From Anthoceros angustus (lineage: Eukaryota > Streptophyta > Anthocerotopsida > Anthocerotales > Anthocerotaceae), in contig VJWM01000044.1 of the NCBI GenBank assembly GCA_010909165.1, positions 2,232,001-2,296,000 on the forward strand: DNA of 64,000 bases. The letters are read 5' to 3'. Positions 11,956 through 23,006 of this stretch are shown in pieces; positions within the stretch are counted from its first letter, which is position 1, and the number at the start of each line of letters is the position of its first letter. The notes beneath the pieces were generated by a model that saw only the letters and a program-made list of their open reading frames with translations, had not been told where the DNA came from and ran no database searches. Both the position numbers and the translations under genes were made by a program.

Positions 11956-12309
11956 TACCGTACCCCGAGGGGTGATTCGATATTAATTAATTAAAATTAG
12001 TAAAAGTTGAAAATCCAGAAACTATGATACTTAAAATGTAGAATAGGTAAAAATTTATGAATTTATGATGCCAAAAATAAGGAAACTAGGGTTTGTGTGG
12101 AAAATTAGGGCCTATTTAGGGGAGATCTATACATATCCATTAGTTTTATATATATACCTATGTATTTAATAAATATTTAAATTTGATTAAATTATTTTTT
12201 TATAAATTTTGAAATTTTGAAAATATAAATATTTATGTTGAACCTTATTTGTTTTCAAAAATTAATTATTTCGGCATTATCCTGTTGAACCACCCCTCGG
12301 GGTACGGTA
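11956..12309. mobile_element. 354-bp MITE-like element with terminal inverted repeats
   Basis: The left end (11956-11978) reads TACCGTACCCCGAGGGGTG then ATTC. The right end (12287-12309) is its reverse complement with one mismatch in the last bases. Between them is an AT-rich, non-coding 310 bp. Flanks read GAC on the left and TAC on the right, so a clear target-site duplication is not seen; a TA duplication is possible if the outer TA is host sequence. A second, left-truncated copy lies at about 28585-28909. Structure fits a small non-autonomous DNA transposon. Confidence 0.75.
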
Positions 12310-12536
12310 TACTATATATGATTCCCATCCCAATATAGTACCACCCACCTGCACCTTCAATCCTATATAGGATTATGATTCGGAGTGCCCACTCCAAAGG
12401 TAAAGCCCCTATTACCTGGATGTTTTGCGTCAGCTCAGGAATTATGTGATCCTATCGAACACAAACTAAAACGCATATCTGAGCCCTAGCTGAGGAAAAC
12501 GAATTCATCCTGTCTGGACGATCAGTTCCGCCAAGC
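12310..12536 (+). promoter_or_regulatory. Upstream region and probable 5' UTR of the MTR4-type helicase gene
   Basis: These 227 bp separate the inverted-repeat element from the helicase ATG. No upstream gene shares the space, so the promoter probably overlaps or lies just inside the element. No convincing TATA box position could be fixed. Confidence 0.4.
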
Positions 12537-15500
12537 ATGGCGGCTCGCAAGCGCAAGCACGATGCTGAGAGCGTGGGGGATCGCAATGTGAAGCATGTTG
12601 CAGAGGATGGGATGGTGGAGCGTGGCGCGGAGGATGGCATGACCACCGGAGCTGCACCGGGCCCTCCTGGGCTTTCTGGGGGAGAGGCAATCGTGGACAG
12701 TGTCACAGACTCGCTCATCTGCTTGCACGATGTATCTTATCCGGAGGGGTACGAAGAGCGGGATAAGAGGGAAGCTCCCACGAAGCCCGCAAAGGAGTAT
12801 CCTTTCACGTTGGATCCTTTCCAGACGGAGGCCATACGGTGTTTGGAAGCAGGGGAGTCTGTCCTGGTGTCAGCGCACACCTCTGCTGGCAAGACGGTAG
12901 TTGCAGAGTATGCGATCGCCATGGCGTTTAGGGATAACCAGAAGGTGATATACACTTCTCCGATCAAGGCCCTGAGCAACCAGAAGTACAGGGAGCTGCA
13001 TGAGGAGTTCTCGGACGTGGGTCTTATGACAGGGGACGTGACTATAGCTCCCAATGCCTCGTGCCTGGTCATGACCACGGAGATTCTTCGGAGCATGCAG
13101 TACCGGGGGTCGGAGGTCATGAGGGAGGTGGCATGGATCATTTTTGATGAGGTGCACTATATGCGGGACAGGGAGCGAGGGGTGGTGTGGGAGGAGAGCA
13201 TTGTCATGGCGCCCCGGAATGCTCGGTTTGTGTTTCTGTCAGCCACCGTTCCGAATGCGAAGGAGTTTGCGGATTGGGTAGCCAAGGTGCATCAGCAGCC
13301 TTGCCACATTGTGTACACTGACTTCCGGCCCACCCCGCTGCAGCATTTCATCTTCCCGGCAGGAGGAGATGGCCTGTACCTTGTGGTTGATGAAAAGGGA
13401 AGGTTTAGGGAAGACAACTTCCAGAAGGCGGTGAACTCGGTCGCACCGACTGCTGCTGCTGCTAGACATAGGGAGCACGGACGGGGTAAAGGAGTTGGCG
13501 ACGGTTCCAGTGACATCTTTAAGTTGGTGAAGATGATCATGTTGCGCCAATATGATCCTGTTATTGTGTTCAGTTTCAGTAAGAGGGACTGCGAACGACT
13601 GGCAAACGAGATGGTGCAACTGGACCTTACGGGTGATGACGAGAAAAAGCTAGTGGATGGTGTGTTTTGGAATGCCTTGGATTCGCTGTCGGACGATGAC
13701 AAGAAGCTTCCTCAGGTTGCCTTAATTCTTCCCTTGCTTAGACGTGGGATAGGTGTTCACCATTCTGGGCTCCTTCCTGTGCTGAAAGAAGTCATCGAGA
13801 TTCTGTTTCAAGAGGGCCTCATTCGTTGCCTGTTTGCCACTGAAACTTTTAGTATTGGCCTCAATATGCCAGCCAAAACAGTTGTTTTCACAAACGTCAG
13901 AAAGTATGATGGGGACAAGTTTCGGTGGTTAACAAGTGGAGAGTATATTCAGATGAGTGGACGTGCTGGGCGCCGGGGCATTGATGACAGGGGCATTTGC
14001 GTGCTTATGTTGGATGAAAAGCTTGAGCCATCTGTCTGCAAGTCCATGATTAAGGGGCTTGCAGATCCTCTCAACAGTGCGTTCCATCTTAGTTACAGCA
14101 TGCTGTTGAATCAGATGCGCTGTGAAGAAAGTGACCCGGAAACTCTTCTTCTGCAGTCCTTCCACCAGTTTCAGTCTGATCGTTCTCTTCCTAAGCTTCA
14201 GGTTGAGGTAAAGAAGTTGGAAGAGGAAAGAGATTCAATTGTGATCGAGGAGCAGGAGCAGGTTCAGGACTATTACTCTCTAATACAGCAGCACAGGGAG
14301 CTCAGAAGCACAATTCGAGGTTCAGTCTTCTCTCCTAGTCACTGCTTGCCATTTCTGCAGCCGGGGAGACTTGTCCGCATTTTGAAGGGACACCTGGACA
14401 CTGCAGCAGCTGATGCTCCTTTCTCGATGGATGCACCAGCTGTCTGGGGTGTCGTTGTTAATTTTGAGAAAGCTCCTGGACCAAAAGACTTGGGTGATGA
14501 GACTAGGAAACAACCTCAAGGGTACATCGTGGATGTTTTGAGCAACTGTGTTGCAAGTGGAGATGGACGTAAGAAATTGGTGCAGGTCATTCCGCTGGAT
14601 GAGCCTGGTGAGCCCATGGTGGCTGCTGTCTCTCTCTCGCAATTGGACAGTTTAAGTGTAATACGTGTTGTTCTTCCCAAGGACTTGATCTCCATTGAAG
14701 CCCGACAGCGAGCACTGAAGACACTCAGAGATGTGCTCAACCAGTTCCCTGACGGCGTGCAGCTTCTGGATCCAGAGGAAGACATGCATGTGAAGAGTAG
14801 CGAGTACAAGAAAGCAGTCAGGCAAGCTGAAGCAATAGAGGGACTGCTTTCAAGGCACGCAATAGCAGACTCGCCCACTCTGTTGCCGCGGTTGAAGATG
14901 TTTCACAAGAAGGAAACTTTACTGCAAGCCATCAAGGTTGCCCGAAAGGATGCTCGAATTGCATCGACTCTTGTGTTCAAGGAGGAGTTAAAAGCCCGCA
15001 AGAGGGTACTCAGGCGCTTAGGCTATATAACAGCAGATGAAGTGGTGGAATTGAAAGGCAGGGTGGCTTGTGAAATAAGCAGTGGAGATGAACTTGTTCT
15101 CACTGAGCTGATGTTCAGTGGAGCGTTCAAAGAAGCCACAGTGGAACAAGTTGCTGCAATTGTGTCATGCTTTGTGTGGCAAGAAAAGACCAAAGGGTTC
15201 ACGAAACTTCCTGAAAGTCTTCAAGGCCCCTATTCTCAAGTCAAAGATATTGCTAGACGGGTTGGGAAAGTTCAGCGTGAGAGCAAAATGGAAATCGATG
15301 TGGAGGACTATGTTGCATCTTTCAGGCCAGATATCATGGAGATAGTCTACTCCTGGGGCAAGGGAGCTAAATTCTTAGAGATCATGAGGATGACGGACAC
15401 TATTTTTGAAGGCAGTCTAATTCGTGCGTTGAAGCGTTTAGAAGAGGTCTTGCAGCAGCTCATTGTGGCTTCAAGGGCTATCGGGGAGACAGACTTGGAA

Positions 15501-15569
15501 GCCAAGTTTGAGGAGGCTAGTACAAAAATCAGACGTGACATTGTATTTGCTGGCTCTCTTTACCTGTGA
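12537..15569 (+). CDS. MTR4: DExH-box RNA helicase, MTR4/HEN2 type (nuclear exosome cofactor)
   Basis: Intronless 1010-residue protein, close to the usual plant MTR4/HEN2 length. Seen: Walker A AHTSAGKT at 113-120, motif Ib-like TSPIKALSNQKY at about 140-151, DEVH at 204-207, SAT at 235-237, and GVHHSGLLP, FATETFSIGLNMPAKT and QMSGRAGRRG of the second RecA domain. Then come an arch/KOW region and a C-terminal DSHCT-like helical domain ending near residue 1010. Ski2-family helicases of this subtype feed RNA to the nuclear exosome as part of TRAMP or NEXT-like complexes. The N-terminus is short, lysine/arginine-rich and otherwise low-complexity. MTR4 and HEN2 are close paralogues and I cannot separate them by eye. 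An exosome core gene (RRP42) lies 16.5 kb downstream on the same strand. Confidence 0.95.
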   Translation: MAARKRKHDAESVGDRNVKHVAEDGMVERGAEDGMTTGAAPGPPGLSGGEAIVDSVTDSLICLHDVSYPEGYEERDKREAPTKPAKEYPFTLDPFQTEAIRCLEAGESVLVSAHTSAGKTVVAEYAIAMAFRDNQKVIYTSPIKALSNQKYRELHEEFSDVGLMTGDVTIAPNASCLVMTTEILRSMQYRGSEVMREVAWIIFDEVHYMRDRERGVVWEESIVMAPRNARFVFLSATVPNAKEFADWVAKVHQQPCHIVYTDFRPTPLQHFIFPAGGDGLYLVVDEKGRFREDNFQKAVNSVAPTAAAARHREHGRGKGVGDGSSDIFKLVKMIMLRQYDPVIVFSFSKRDCERLANEMVQLDLTGDDEKKLVDGVFWNALDSLSDDDKKLPQVALILPLLRRGIGVHHSGLLPVLKEVIEILFQEGLIRCLFATETFSIGLNMPAKTVVFTNVRKYDGDKFRWLTSGEYIQMSGRAGRRGIDDRGICVLMLDEKLEPSVCKSMIKGLADPLNSAFHLSYSMLLNQMRCEESDPETLLLQSFHQFQSDRSLPKLQVEVKKLEEERDSIVIEEQEQVQDYYSLIQQHRELRSTIRGSVFSPSHCLPFLQPGRLVRILKGHLDTAAADAPFSMDAPAVWGVVVNFEKAPGPKDLGDETRKQPQGYIVDVLSNCVASGDGRKKLVQVIPLDEPGEPMVAAVSLSQLDSLSVIRVVLPKDLISIEARQRALKTLRDVLNQFPDGVQLLDPEEDMHVKSSEYKKAVRQAEAIEGLLSRHAIADSPTLLPRLKMFHKKETLLQAIKVARKDARIASTLVFKEELKARKRVLRRLGYITADEVVELKGRVACEISSGDELVLTELMFSGAFKEATVEQVAAIVSCFVWQEKTKGFTKLPESLQGPYSQVKDIARRVGKVQRESKMEIDVEDYVASFRPDIMEIVYSWGKGAKFLEIMRMTDTIFEGSLIRALKRLEEVLQQLIVASRAIGETDLEAKFEEASTKIRRDIVFAGSLYL

Positions 15570-16033
15570 GGATCAACAGGTTGACAAACGCATCCTTGCT
15601 TTATTGCCGGCTGCAGCAAGGAATCAAAGGTCCAGGATATGGATGCGCAGGATATGTCTTCAGGGTTGTGTGGAGTTGTTTTGTCCGACAGTCCTTACAC
15701 CCTTGATATCACGGATACTCATCGTCCCTCGTGTTTGGCGGCTTCAGCGAGGCGCACTCGAGGGCAGCAGGTGAGGGAATGCGACGCACTTATCTCAGGT
15801 CCAGTATATATGTGGGACTGGATTCGTCACTAAGCCAAGCGAGGTTACTAGAAAGGCATCTTCAGCCGGGGACAACTTGGTGAGCGGCAGTTAACGGCCG
15901 AACCCCGTGTAAACCTAACCACAGCGCTGTTTGCTCACACCCACCTGGAGACAGCTGCCCATAAATGTGGTAAAGCTATCCTCCGGACCGGCTGGATCTA
16001 GGAAGTAATCGTTCAAGGAGGTGGGCAAGGCAA
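15570..16033. other. 3' region of the helicase and upstream of the Mg transporter
   Basis: 464 bp with no recognisable coding sequence. It should hold the helicase 3' UTR and the promoter of the following plus-strand gene. Confidence 0.5.
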
Positions 16034-18776
16034 ATGGCGAACGCAAGTCCCAATGGGCCAGAAGCCGGAAGCCCGACGCCGAATTCTCCTCCTCCGCATT
16101 CCGTTAGACCGAGCAGTCCTCCTTTCCACAGGCCATCCTATAACCTTGAGGAAGACCCCAAGGTCAGATTCACTCCAAGGAGGAGGGTTTCGAAGGCGAA
16201 GGGCGAGGTCCGGGAATGGCTTCACATTAGCGCGGAGGGCAAATTTGAAGTGGAGAACTTCACCAAGCGTGACATCTTGCGCATGTCACGTCTACCTGCT
16301 TCCGACCTGCGGCGCCAAGGGCCTCTATTTGCGAAGCGCACGGGTATCGTGGGTGAGCAACCTTCTGCCTGCTAAGACCCTCACGAGCCGGAGCTCGGAA
16401 AATTCTGCTTAGGTGAGAAACATCACTCTTGTGGATGTCCTTTCAAGGAGACCTCAGGCCACATTGACACGTGATGCCAACTGATGATCAATTACGAACG
16501 CTGTGCAGGGAGAGGTACAGCTATTGTCATAAATATGGAATTCATCCGAGCAGTTTTGACTGCAAAAGATGCATTTTTGCTGTATCCCTTTCATGCGATT
16601 GTGGAAGCGCAAGTATACAATCTTTATTCCCAATTCCATAGTTCAAAGTTTGCGCAAGACAGATCCCAGCTGCATAAAGAAGAAGACAGATCCCAGATAC
16701 ATAAAGAAGACAGATCCCAGATACATAGAGAAGAAGACATATCTCAGATACAAGAAGAAGAACCATCTTTCACAGATATTGAAATTGGAAAATCTGATGA
16801 ACCAAGATTGGATGGCGCAGCTATTGAGCTGGAAAACAAGTTGGCAAAAGACGCTTCCTTGCAGCCAGAACAAGTCGCTCACACTCCGGATGAGAAAAAG
16901 GAAGAAACTCAAAATTCCACTCAAAATTTGGGTGAAACTTCTACACCGGAAAGTAGGGCCCTTATACAAAATTTGCATGATACTTATATTGAGAACTTTG
17001 GTGAGAATGCAATTGATCATGAAATGGAAAGTATAAGATCTGGTGAGGCTTATCAGCCCAGTATTCCTAGTGAAACTTTAGAAAATATAAAAAACATAGA
17101 TATTGAGACTTCAAATGATGAACTTAGTCAAGCAAAAATGCAAGAAAATATAGATAATAATATTGCTACATCTTTTTACTATGATACTCAAAGGATTGAG
17201 ATGGGAAACGTAACTTTACCACTTCCTAATCAAGAGGAAACACTTAATGAAAATGCCCCTAATAGACAATCATATGATAACGACCATATTAATATTGCTC
17301 AAGCGGTGATTGTATCCTCATCGGACAATGTTCGTGATAATATTCCTTCATATTATGTCGATGAACGTGAAGTGGGTGCAATTGATGTAGATGTTACAAA
17401 TATGAAAGGTGAACGGAAGAATTTGTTAGAAACTATTTCTTCTTTTGCAAGTCATGCTATTTTAAAAAAAACAGCAGAAAATACATTTGAAGATGAGACC
17501 CAATCTGTGCAACCTGAACGGAAGAATTTTTTAGAAACGATTTCTTCGTTTGCAAGTCATACTATCTCAAAAGTGGCACAAGAGAATATATCAATAGAAG
17601 ATGGGACTGAATCTATGCGCGAATTAATAAAAGAAGTAGATACCATAGAAGAGACAAGCAAAAAGGACACAACACACCATTCTTCAATGAGCTCACCTCT
17701 AGCCCCAGAAGACTCGCCATTTGAATTCCAATTTTTAGAAATAACTTTGGAAACTGTTCATAAATATCTCTTTGAAAGGGTAATAGAACTTGAGAAGAAT
17801 ATTATTCCTCTTCAAGATAAACTAGTAGTTTTACTAGACCCTAAATTACTTGATACTCTAAGGAAGTTGAAAGGCAGACATGCAGGACTATCTACACGAG
17901 TAAAAAATGTAAGTTTTTTTATATTTTTAATATGTTTAATTCTTTTTAATAATAGACAACGCTCTATTCTTTTCACTAATTATTTTAAATATTTTATTTT
18001 AGCATTTAAAAAGTAAATATTAATAATAAAAATTATTGTTAATTTTTGTCAGATTAGAGATCAGCTTGAATATGTTTTAGATAATGAAGATGAGATGATT
18101 TACTTCCATCTCAAGAAATATAAGGATGAGACCCCTACGTTACGTCGTCTTTTTAGTCCTTCCAAAAGAAAAGCTCCAACTCTATCAAATAACCTTCCTT
18201 CAAGGAAATCTAGAAGGCCATTGATAAATCTCCCAAAGGAAGCATTTTCAATCTCAATGACCAATGATCCCTATATCCAAGAGCTTGAAATGTTAATTGA
18301 TTTTTACTTCACTAAATTTGATACCATCATGAGAAAGTTGGACAATGTATGGAAATGCAAGTGCAAACATGTTCCATGATCTACTATATATTTTGAAGAT
18401 TAGTTCAACTAGTAAGACAACATCATATAGTTTTTATTTATAATTATATATAATAATCTTTTCTTCTTCTTTGTTTATGTGATTGTAGATTCAAGCATAT
18501 ACGACTGCTACTGAAGCACACATTAATTTCATGCTTGACACAAAACGCAACAATGTAATGCAGTTACAATTAATATTCATAACAATGGGGTTCTCAATGG
18601 GCCTAGGCACAGCCATTAGTGGAGTTTTTGGCATGAACATTGACGTAGACATGTATCATGTCGCTCGTGGCTCAGGATTTTGGCCATGCACATGGACAAT
18701 CATTTGGAGTGGCATAGTAGTTACTGCCTTTGTTCTGTACTATGCAAGGAAGAAAAAGCTTTTAGATGTAGCCTAG
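16034..18776 (+). CDS. MRS2/CorA-type magnesium transporter with a ~350-residue insertion
   Basis: Four exons in consistent phase: 16034-16352, 16509-17908, 18053-18346, 18489-18776, giving 766 residues. The N-terminal part matches MRS2 (WLHISAEGKFE, then DILRMSRLPASDLRRQGPLF, then TAIVINMEFIRAVLTAKDA). The family fold resumes at about 509 with FEFQFLEITLETVHKYLFERV. Later come the coiled-coil helix, first membrane segment (about 700-718), the signature GMN at 719-721, and a second membrane segment at about 740-757. MRS2 proteins are usually about 390-490 residues; here about 350 extra acidic, Asn/Ser/Glu-rich residues (about 153-508) separate the two halves. The insert has three or four DRSQIHKEE-like repeats and two ERKNxLETISSFASHxI repeats. 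It lies wholly inside exon 2 and is AT-rich like the introns. Function as a pentameric Mg2+ channel is inferred from GMN. Confidence 0.88.
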
Positions 18777-20798
18777 AACATTTCTTATGAACATGCATAA
18801 TTTATGATGTAAAGATTTGCATTGTGATAGAATAAATAGCATAGATCTATCCGTAACATAGTGCCCAACCGATTTAGAATTTAACACCCTTATCAATAAG
18901 GTAGAATAGGTACTATGACAACATATACAACACTGGAGATATTAACTGATAAGGAGGGTGCGAAGAGCCTTACAACATTGGCTCCTTGCAATGAGAGAGC
19001 TTAGTGATCTCACAGCAGCTTGTATATCAACTAGGCGGCCCCAAAGAGCTTCACAACAGCAATGCTCCCTTAGGCTGAGACAAAAGAGATTCTATATGAG
19101 CCATGAAGGGCTTCATTACAAGATTGCTCCCTTAGGCTGAGACAAAAGAGATTCTATATGAGCCATGAAGGGCTTCATTACAAGATTGCTCCCTTAGGCT
19201 GAGACAAAAGAGATTCTATATGAGCCATGAAGGGCTTCATTACAAGCAAACCACTAAGGGTTAGGAAGCGAGAGATCCTATATCGGATGACCTCAAGGGC
19301 TTCATAATAGATAGGCCACCAATGGCCATGTTGAGTAGTACCTCATCCCTACTACCCATCCTTGTAGTGATATGACTAAAGAGTCGCTTAACCAATGAAC
19401 TCTCGAATACCATGTTACTCCTCAAAGGAGGATCAATACCAATATATGTTTTGAAGCAAGTCAAGATAGATATAAAATTATATGTCTAACATATAAATCA
19501 ATAAAATACATCTGAAATTAATTTTAGTACTAAAATACTTTGATTATATTTACTTAATAATAATGGAGATGAGATCACTCATCTTGGTGACAGAATCTCG
19601 AGAAGGTTCGTAAGTCATACATTCATCACATTGAGAAGCATCCCCTAATTGAATGAATGCACCTATTCCATTCTTTTCATGCCATAGGTTTGTTCTACCG
19701 AAAGACTCCAAACATGACTTCTCTAGTAACGTCAAGAGTGATAACAATATATCCTCCTAAGGGGTAATGAATCAAGAGCACGGTTCAAGAGAGGAAAGGA
19801 AGCTAAAGGTTCAACTGATCAACCAAGCCCACGGCAACCACATCACCATGGAGAGGGTTGTCAAAACGATATGGAATGCTTCAATACAAGGTCTAACCAG
19901 AAATCATGAACTTCCCTTTCTTTGTGTTCCCTTTCTTTGTGAACAAGAGTAAAGTTGAGCTTTTATATAGGTACCATGAAATAGATAGGTGTCTAGAAAT
20001 ATAGACTGAAACTTCGTAATGCTTGCCAAACGAAAGATGCCCTAGTGAGAGAGGAGATAACCTGCTGCGTCTCTGCTGCCAATGTAGCCCGTGTTTGATA
20101 AATCTATCAAAGACTGGTCCCAAGGCATGTCACCGTGCTAGGCACCTTTCCCATATCGTCTCTTACTTCTTAATAAATGGTTAATATACCAAGGTGTTGA
20201 GATGGAGAAGCGAGCAGGCGGCGTTGGGCGGCCCCGACTTTGGAGCAGTGAGGGAGATGCAAGCAGCACAGGATGTGCCGACATGGACTACTAGGACGGA
20301 AGCGCAATCCGGATCCAGCTAGGATGGGCAGCAGAACGTACCGCCGGCCCTTGCCAGTTCTGTGTATGTAGGAGGTTTTGGGTTCATGTGCCTGCCCGCC
20401 AGGCTTCCCACTTCCAACCATCTTCAGCTGCCCAGCAGCTTTTAATCTACCGCAACCCAGCTTGAGACTGTAGTACATTTTACTCTGCGGTACAGTCTAC
20501 ACTGCAGATGTCCACTGTATACAACATATGTACATTACACCACGCGACTGCGATACCCAGAGCAACGCTGCCAACCCCGGCAGTTAAATAGCCCAATTTG
20601 GTGCGAAATCCGCAGTCCGAGCCGCAGCTGAAGCAGCAGCAGCAGCAGAAGAAGCAGCGGCAGCGGCGCAGAATAGTCCTCTGTCCCCTGTGCCCTGCAG
20701 GCCTTGAATGCGGAGGCGGCCGTGGCATCTCCCCCCGATTTCGATTCCCCCACCACCGCTTTGCTTTCTCTGCCCATGCGCCCTGCTGGAGCTGGCGG
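18777..20798. other. Gene-free 2-kb interval
   Basis: No gene recognised. Contents: the 62-bp tandem repeat at 19073-19258 with degenerate relatives on both sides (about 18960-19330), an AT-rich stretch near 19460-19560, and non-coding sequence up to the RCC1-gene promoter. A CAG-rich run at about 20633-20665 lies in the probable 5' UTR of that gene. Confidence 0.5.
19073..19258. repeat. Three copies of a 62-bp tandem repeat
   Basis: Near-identical units start at 19073, 19135 and 19197, each opening GGCTGAGACAAAAGAGATTC and containing CATGAAGGGCTTCATTACAAG. Degenerate versions (AAGAGCTTCACAACAGC, CTCAAGGGCTTCATAATAG) flank them, so the array was longer. Confidence 0.9.
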
Positions 20799-23006
20799 AT
20801 GACGGCTGATATGCACCAGCCTGCAGTATTCGCTTGGTTTGCGCCGCACTGGAAACTGGATGCTGTGTCTGCAGCTGGCTCGGATTGAGCTGAGTTGGGC
20901 TGAGCTGAGCTGAGCTCGAGCGAGCTGGGGGAGTTTTGTGACCGAGCGTGTGATTGGGTGGGCAATTGCAGGGGAGCCGGGGAGGATGGCCAGCTCGGGC
21001 TAGGCGGGACTGAGGACGAGAGCTGGGCTCGGGTGGTGGACGCGCTCTCGGATGTGCGCATCGTGAGCGTGGTTGCTGGCAGCAGGAATTCGTTGGCGGT
21101 TGCGGAGGATGGCGCGGTGGGTGCATGTTTTCCTCCTCCTTGTCTCCCCTGCCTGCCTGATGCTCTCGGTGCCTGGGGTTGCTCAATTCCGTTCCTCGTC
21201 CTGCCAGCTCTACACGTGGGGTGGAACCAGCGGGCGACTCTCGGCCGGCCCCGACCTCCAAGACCGAGTGCCTCCCCAGCAAGGTGCGGCGGTTTTGATT
21301 TCCGGGGAGGGAGGAGAGTGTGGCGGTGGTGGGGTACTAACGTGGTTGTCGGCAGGTGGCGGCATTGGCGGAGGTGAAGATTGTCCAGGTAAGGGTGGCT
21401 CGGATTGGTGTTTTGGTGGAGTTGGGATGGGAAAGTTGGCTGAGTTGTGGTGTTGGTGTGAAACCAGGCGGCAATAGGAGGGTGGCACTGCCTGGCGGTG
21501 GATGATCAGGGCCGGACCTACGCTTGGGGTAGGTGCTTTTCGATGCTTCGCTGGGAGGTGGGGGATTGCTGCGGGATTAGGCTTATGGGGTGCATCACTT
21601 GCAATTGCAAGGGCTGTTGGGTATGCAGGTGGAAATGAGTATGGGCAGTGTGGAGAGGTGTGGAACATCAATGGGGAGAAGGGGGAGCAGCGGCGGGACA
21701 CTCAGATTCCCAGGCAGTGTGCGCCCCACCTTCGAGTGCGGCAGGTGGCTGCAGGGGGTACCCACTCCGTGGTCTTGACTGATGGCGGGGAGGTTTGGAC
21801 GTGGGGCCAGCCATGGCCTCCGGGTGATATGTAAGTGGGTTGCCGTTTTTTTTTTTGTTGGGTCTGTTACTATTTTTGCTGCTACATGAGCAGGTGTCTG
21901 ATTGTTGGTTCTGCTTGCAGTACCAAGATCTCTGTTCCAGCCAAAGTGCAGAACCTGGAGACGGTGCAGACGATTGCAGTCGGTGCGTTTCACAATCTGG
22001 CTCTTTTGGAGTGTGGAGAAGTGTGGGCGTGGGGGAACAATGAGTATGGGCAGCTAGGCACTGGTGACACTCAGCCACGATCTCTGCCAGTTCGTGTCAA
22101 TGAACTGGACGAAGTCCCTTTGGTGATTGGCTGTACCCGGTTTCTTATGTACTAGTGCTCGAGCAAGTGCGTGGTGACAGGGGGGTTCGTCATGAGAGCA
22201 TTAGTTGATTGTTGTTCCTGTTTTGTCTCTAGATTGTTGCTGTTGCAGCTGGAGGTTGGCACTCCATGGCATTGACGGCAGACGGGCAGGTGACTCTTGT
22301 TTGCTCCCATGTCAAGTCTTCTTCGTCAGTCTTTTCTACCAGCTAGTTGTTCAGTCCGCTGCCGGCCTCTTAGCATTACCGAGTGCACTGTCAGGTCTAT
22401 GGCTGGGGGAGAGGAGAGCATGGCCGGTTGGGATTTGGTGATGACAAAAGCAGTAAGATGCATCCTGCGAAAGTTCAACTTCTTGCTGGGGAAACCATTA
22501 TTCAGGTCTGCATTACATCATCTGTTTGTGCACTGACTGCACTCTTGAAGCATGTATACATTGCGTGGGTGTGAGCCATGGTTTGGTATTGAAGCAGGTA
22601 TCTTGTGGAGGCACACATTCAGTAGCCTTGACCATTGATGGGCGGATCTACTCTGTGAGTTCGAATTCCATGTTCTTCACTGTGCGTTTGTATTGTCGTT
22701 GATGGAAGATCCGGAACTTACAAAGGGTCACCTGTGTTGCAGTTCGGAAGGGGGGACAACGGCCGCTTGGGATATGGTTCAACCATTACAACAGGCCATC
22801 CTCGGGGAGTTCCGATAGAGATTCCCCCCAAGAAGAGACAGATTCACACCAACGGACGCAGAAGGATTTTCTCTGATACCATCAAGCTGGACAGCACCGA
22901 GGAGAAAGTGGGTAGCTGGTGTGTCAGGAACGTAGCCTGCGGTGGGCGGCACACCCTCGTCCTTGCGACATGGGAAGCTGGCACTCCCGAAGACAGCCCC
23001 GAGTAG
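20799..23006 (+). CDS. RCC1-repeat (beta-propeller) family protein
   Basis: Eleven exons: 20799-20836, 20972-21116, 21208-21283, 21356-21388, 21468-21528, 21629-21830, 21921-22122, 22233-22289, 22395-22505, 22598-22654, 22743-23006, all at GT-AG borders and in phase except exon 3. The product, about 415 residues, has seven RCC1 blades with recurring WGxGxxGQLG motifs (VFAWGAGEDGQLGLG, YAWGGNEYGQCGE, WAWGNNEYGQLGTGDTQPRS, VYGWGRGEHGRLGFGD, FGRGDNGRLGYG). It matches a plant RCC1 family related in fold to UVR8, without the UVR8 tryptophan pattern or C27 tail. Exon 3 (76 nt) is 2 nt short of the expected 78. Both gaps are in homopolymers: one G missing in the TGGGG run at about 21217 and one C in the CCCC run near 21250. 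The expected reading is TWGWNQRATLG then SKTECLPSK. Either a recent pseudogene or a base-call error. Confidence 0.85.

Noticed and set aside
20584-21282. 232-residue minus-strand open frame rich in Ala, Pro and Ser
   Set aside because: It is antisense to the RCC1 5' exons; its composition comes from CAG/GCN-rich DNA.
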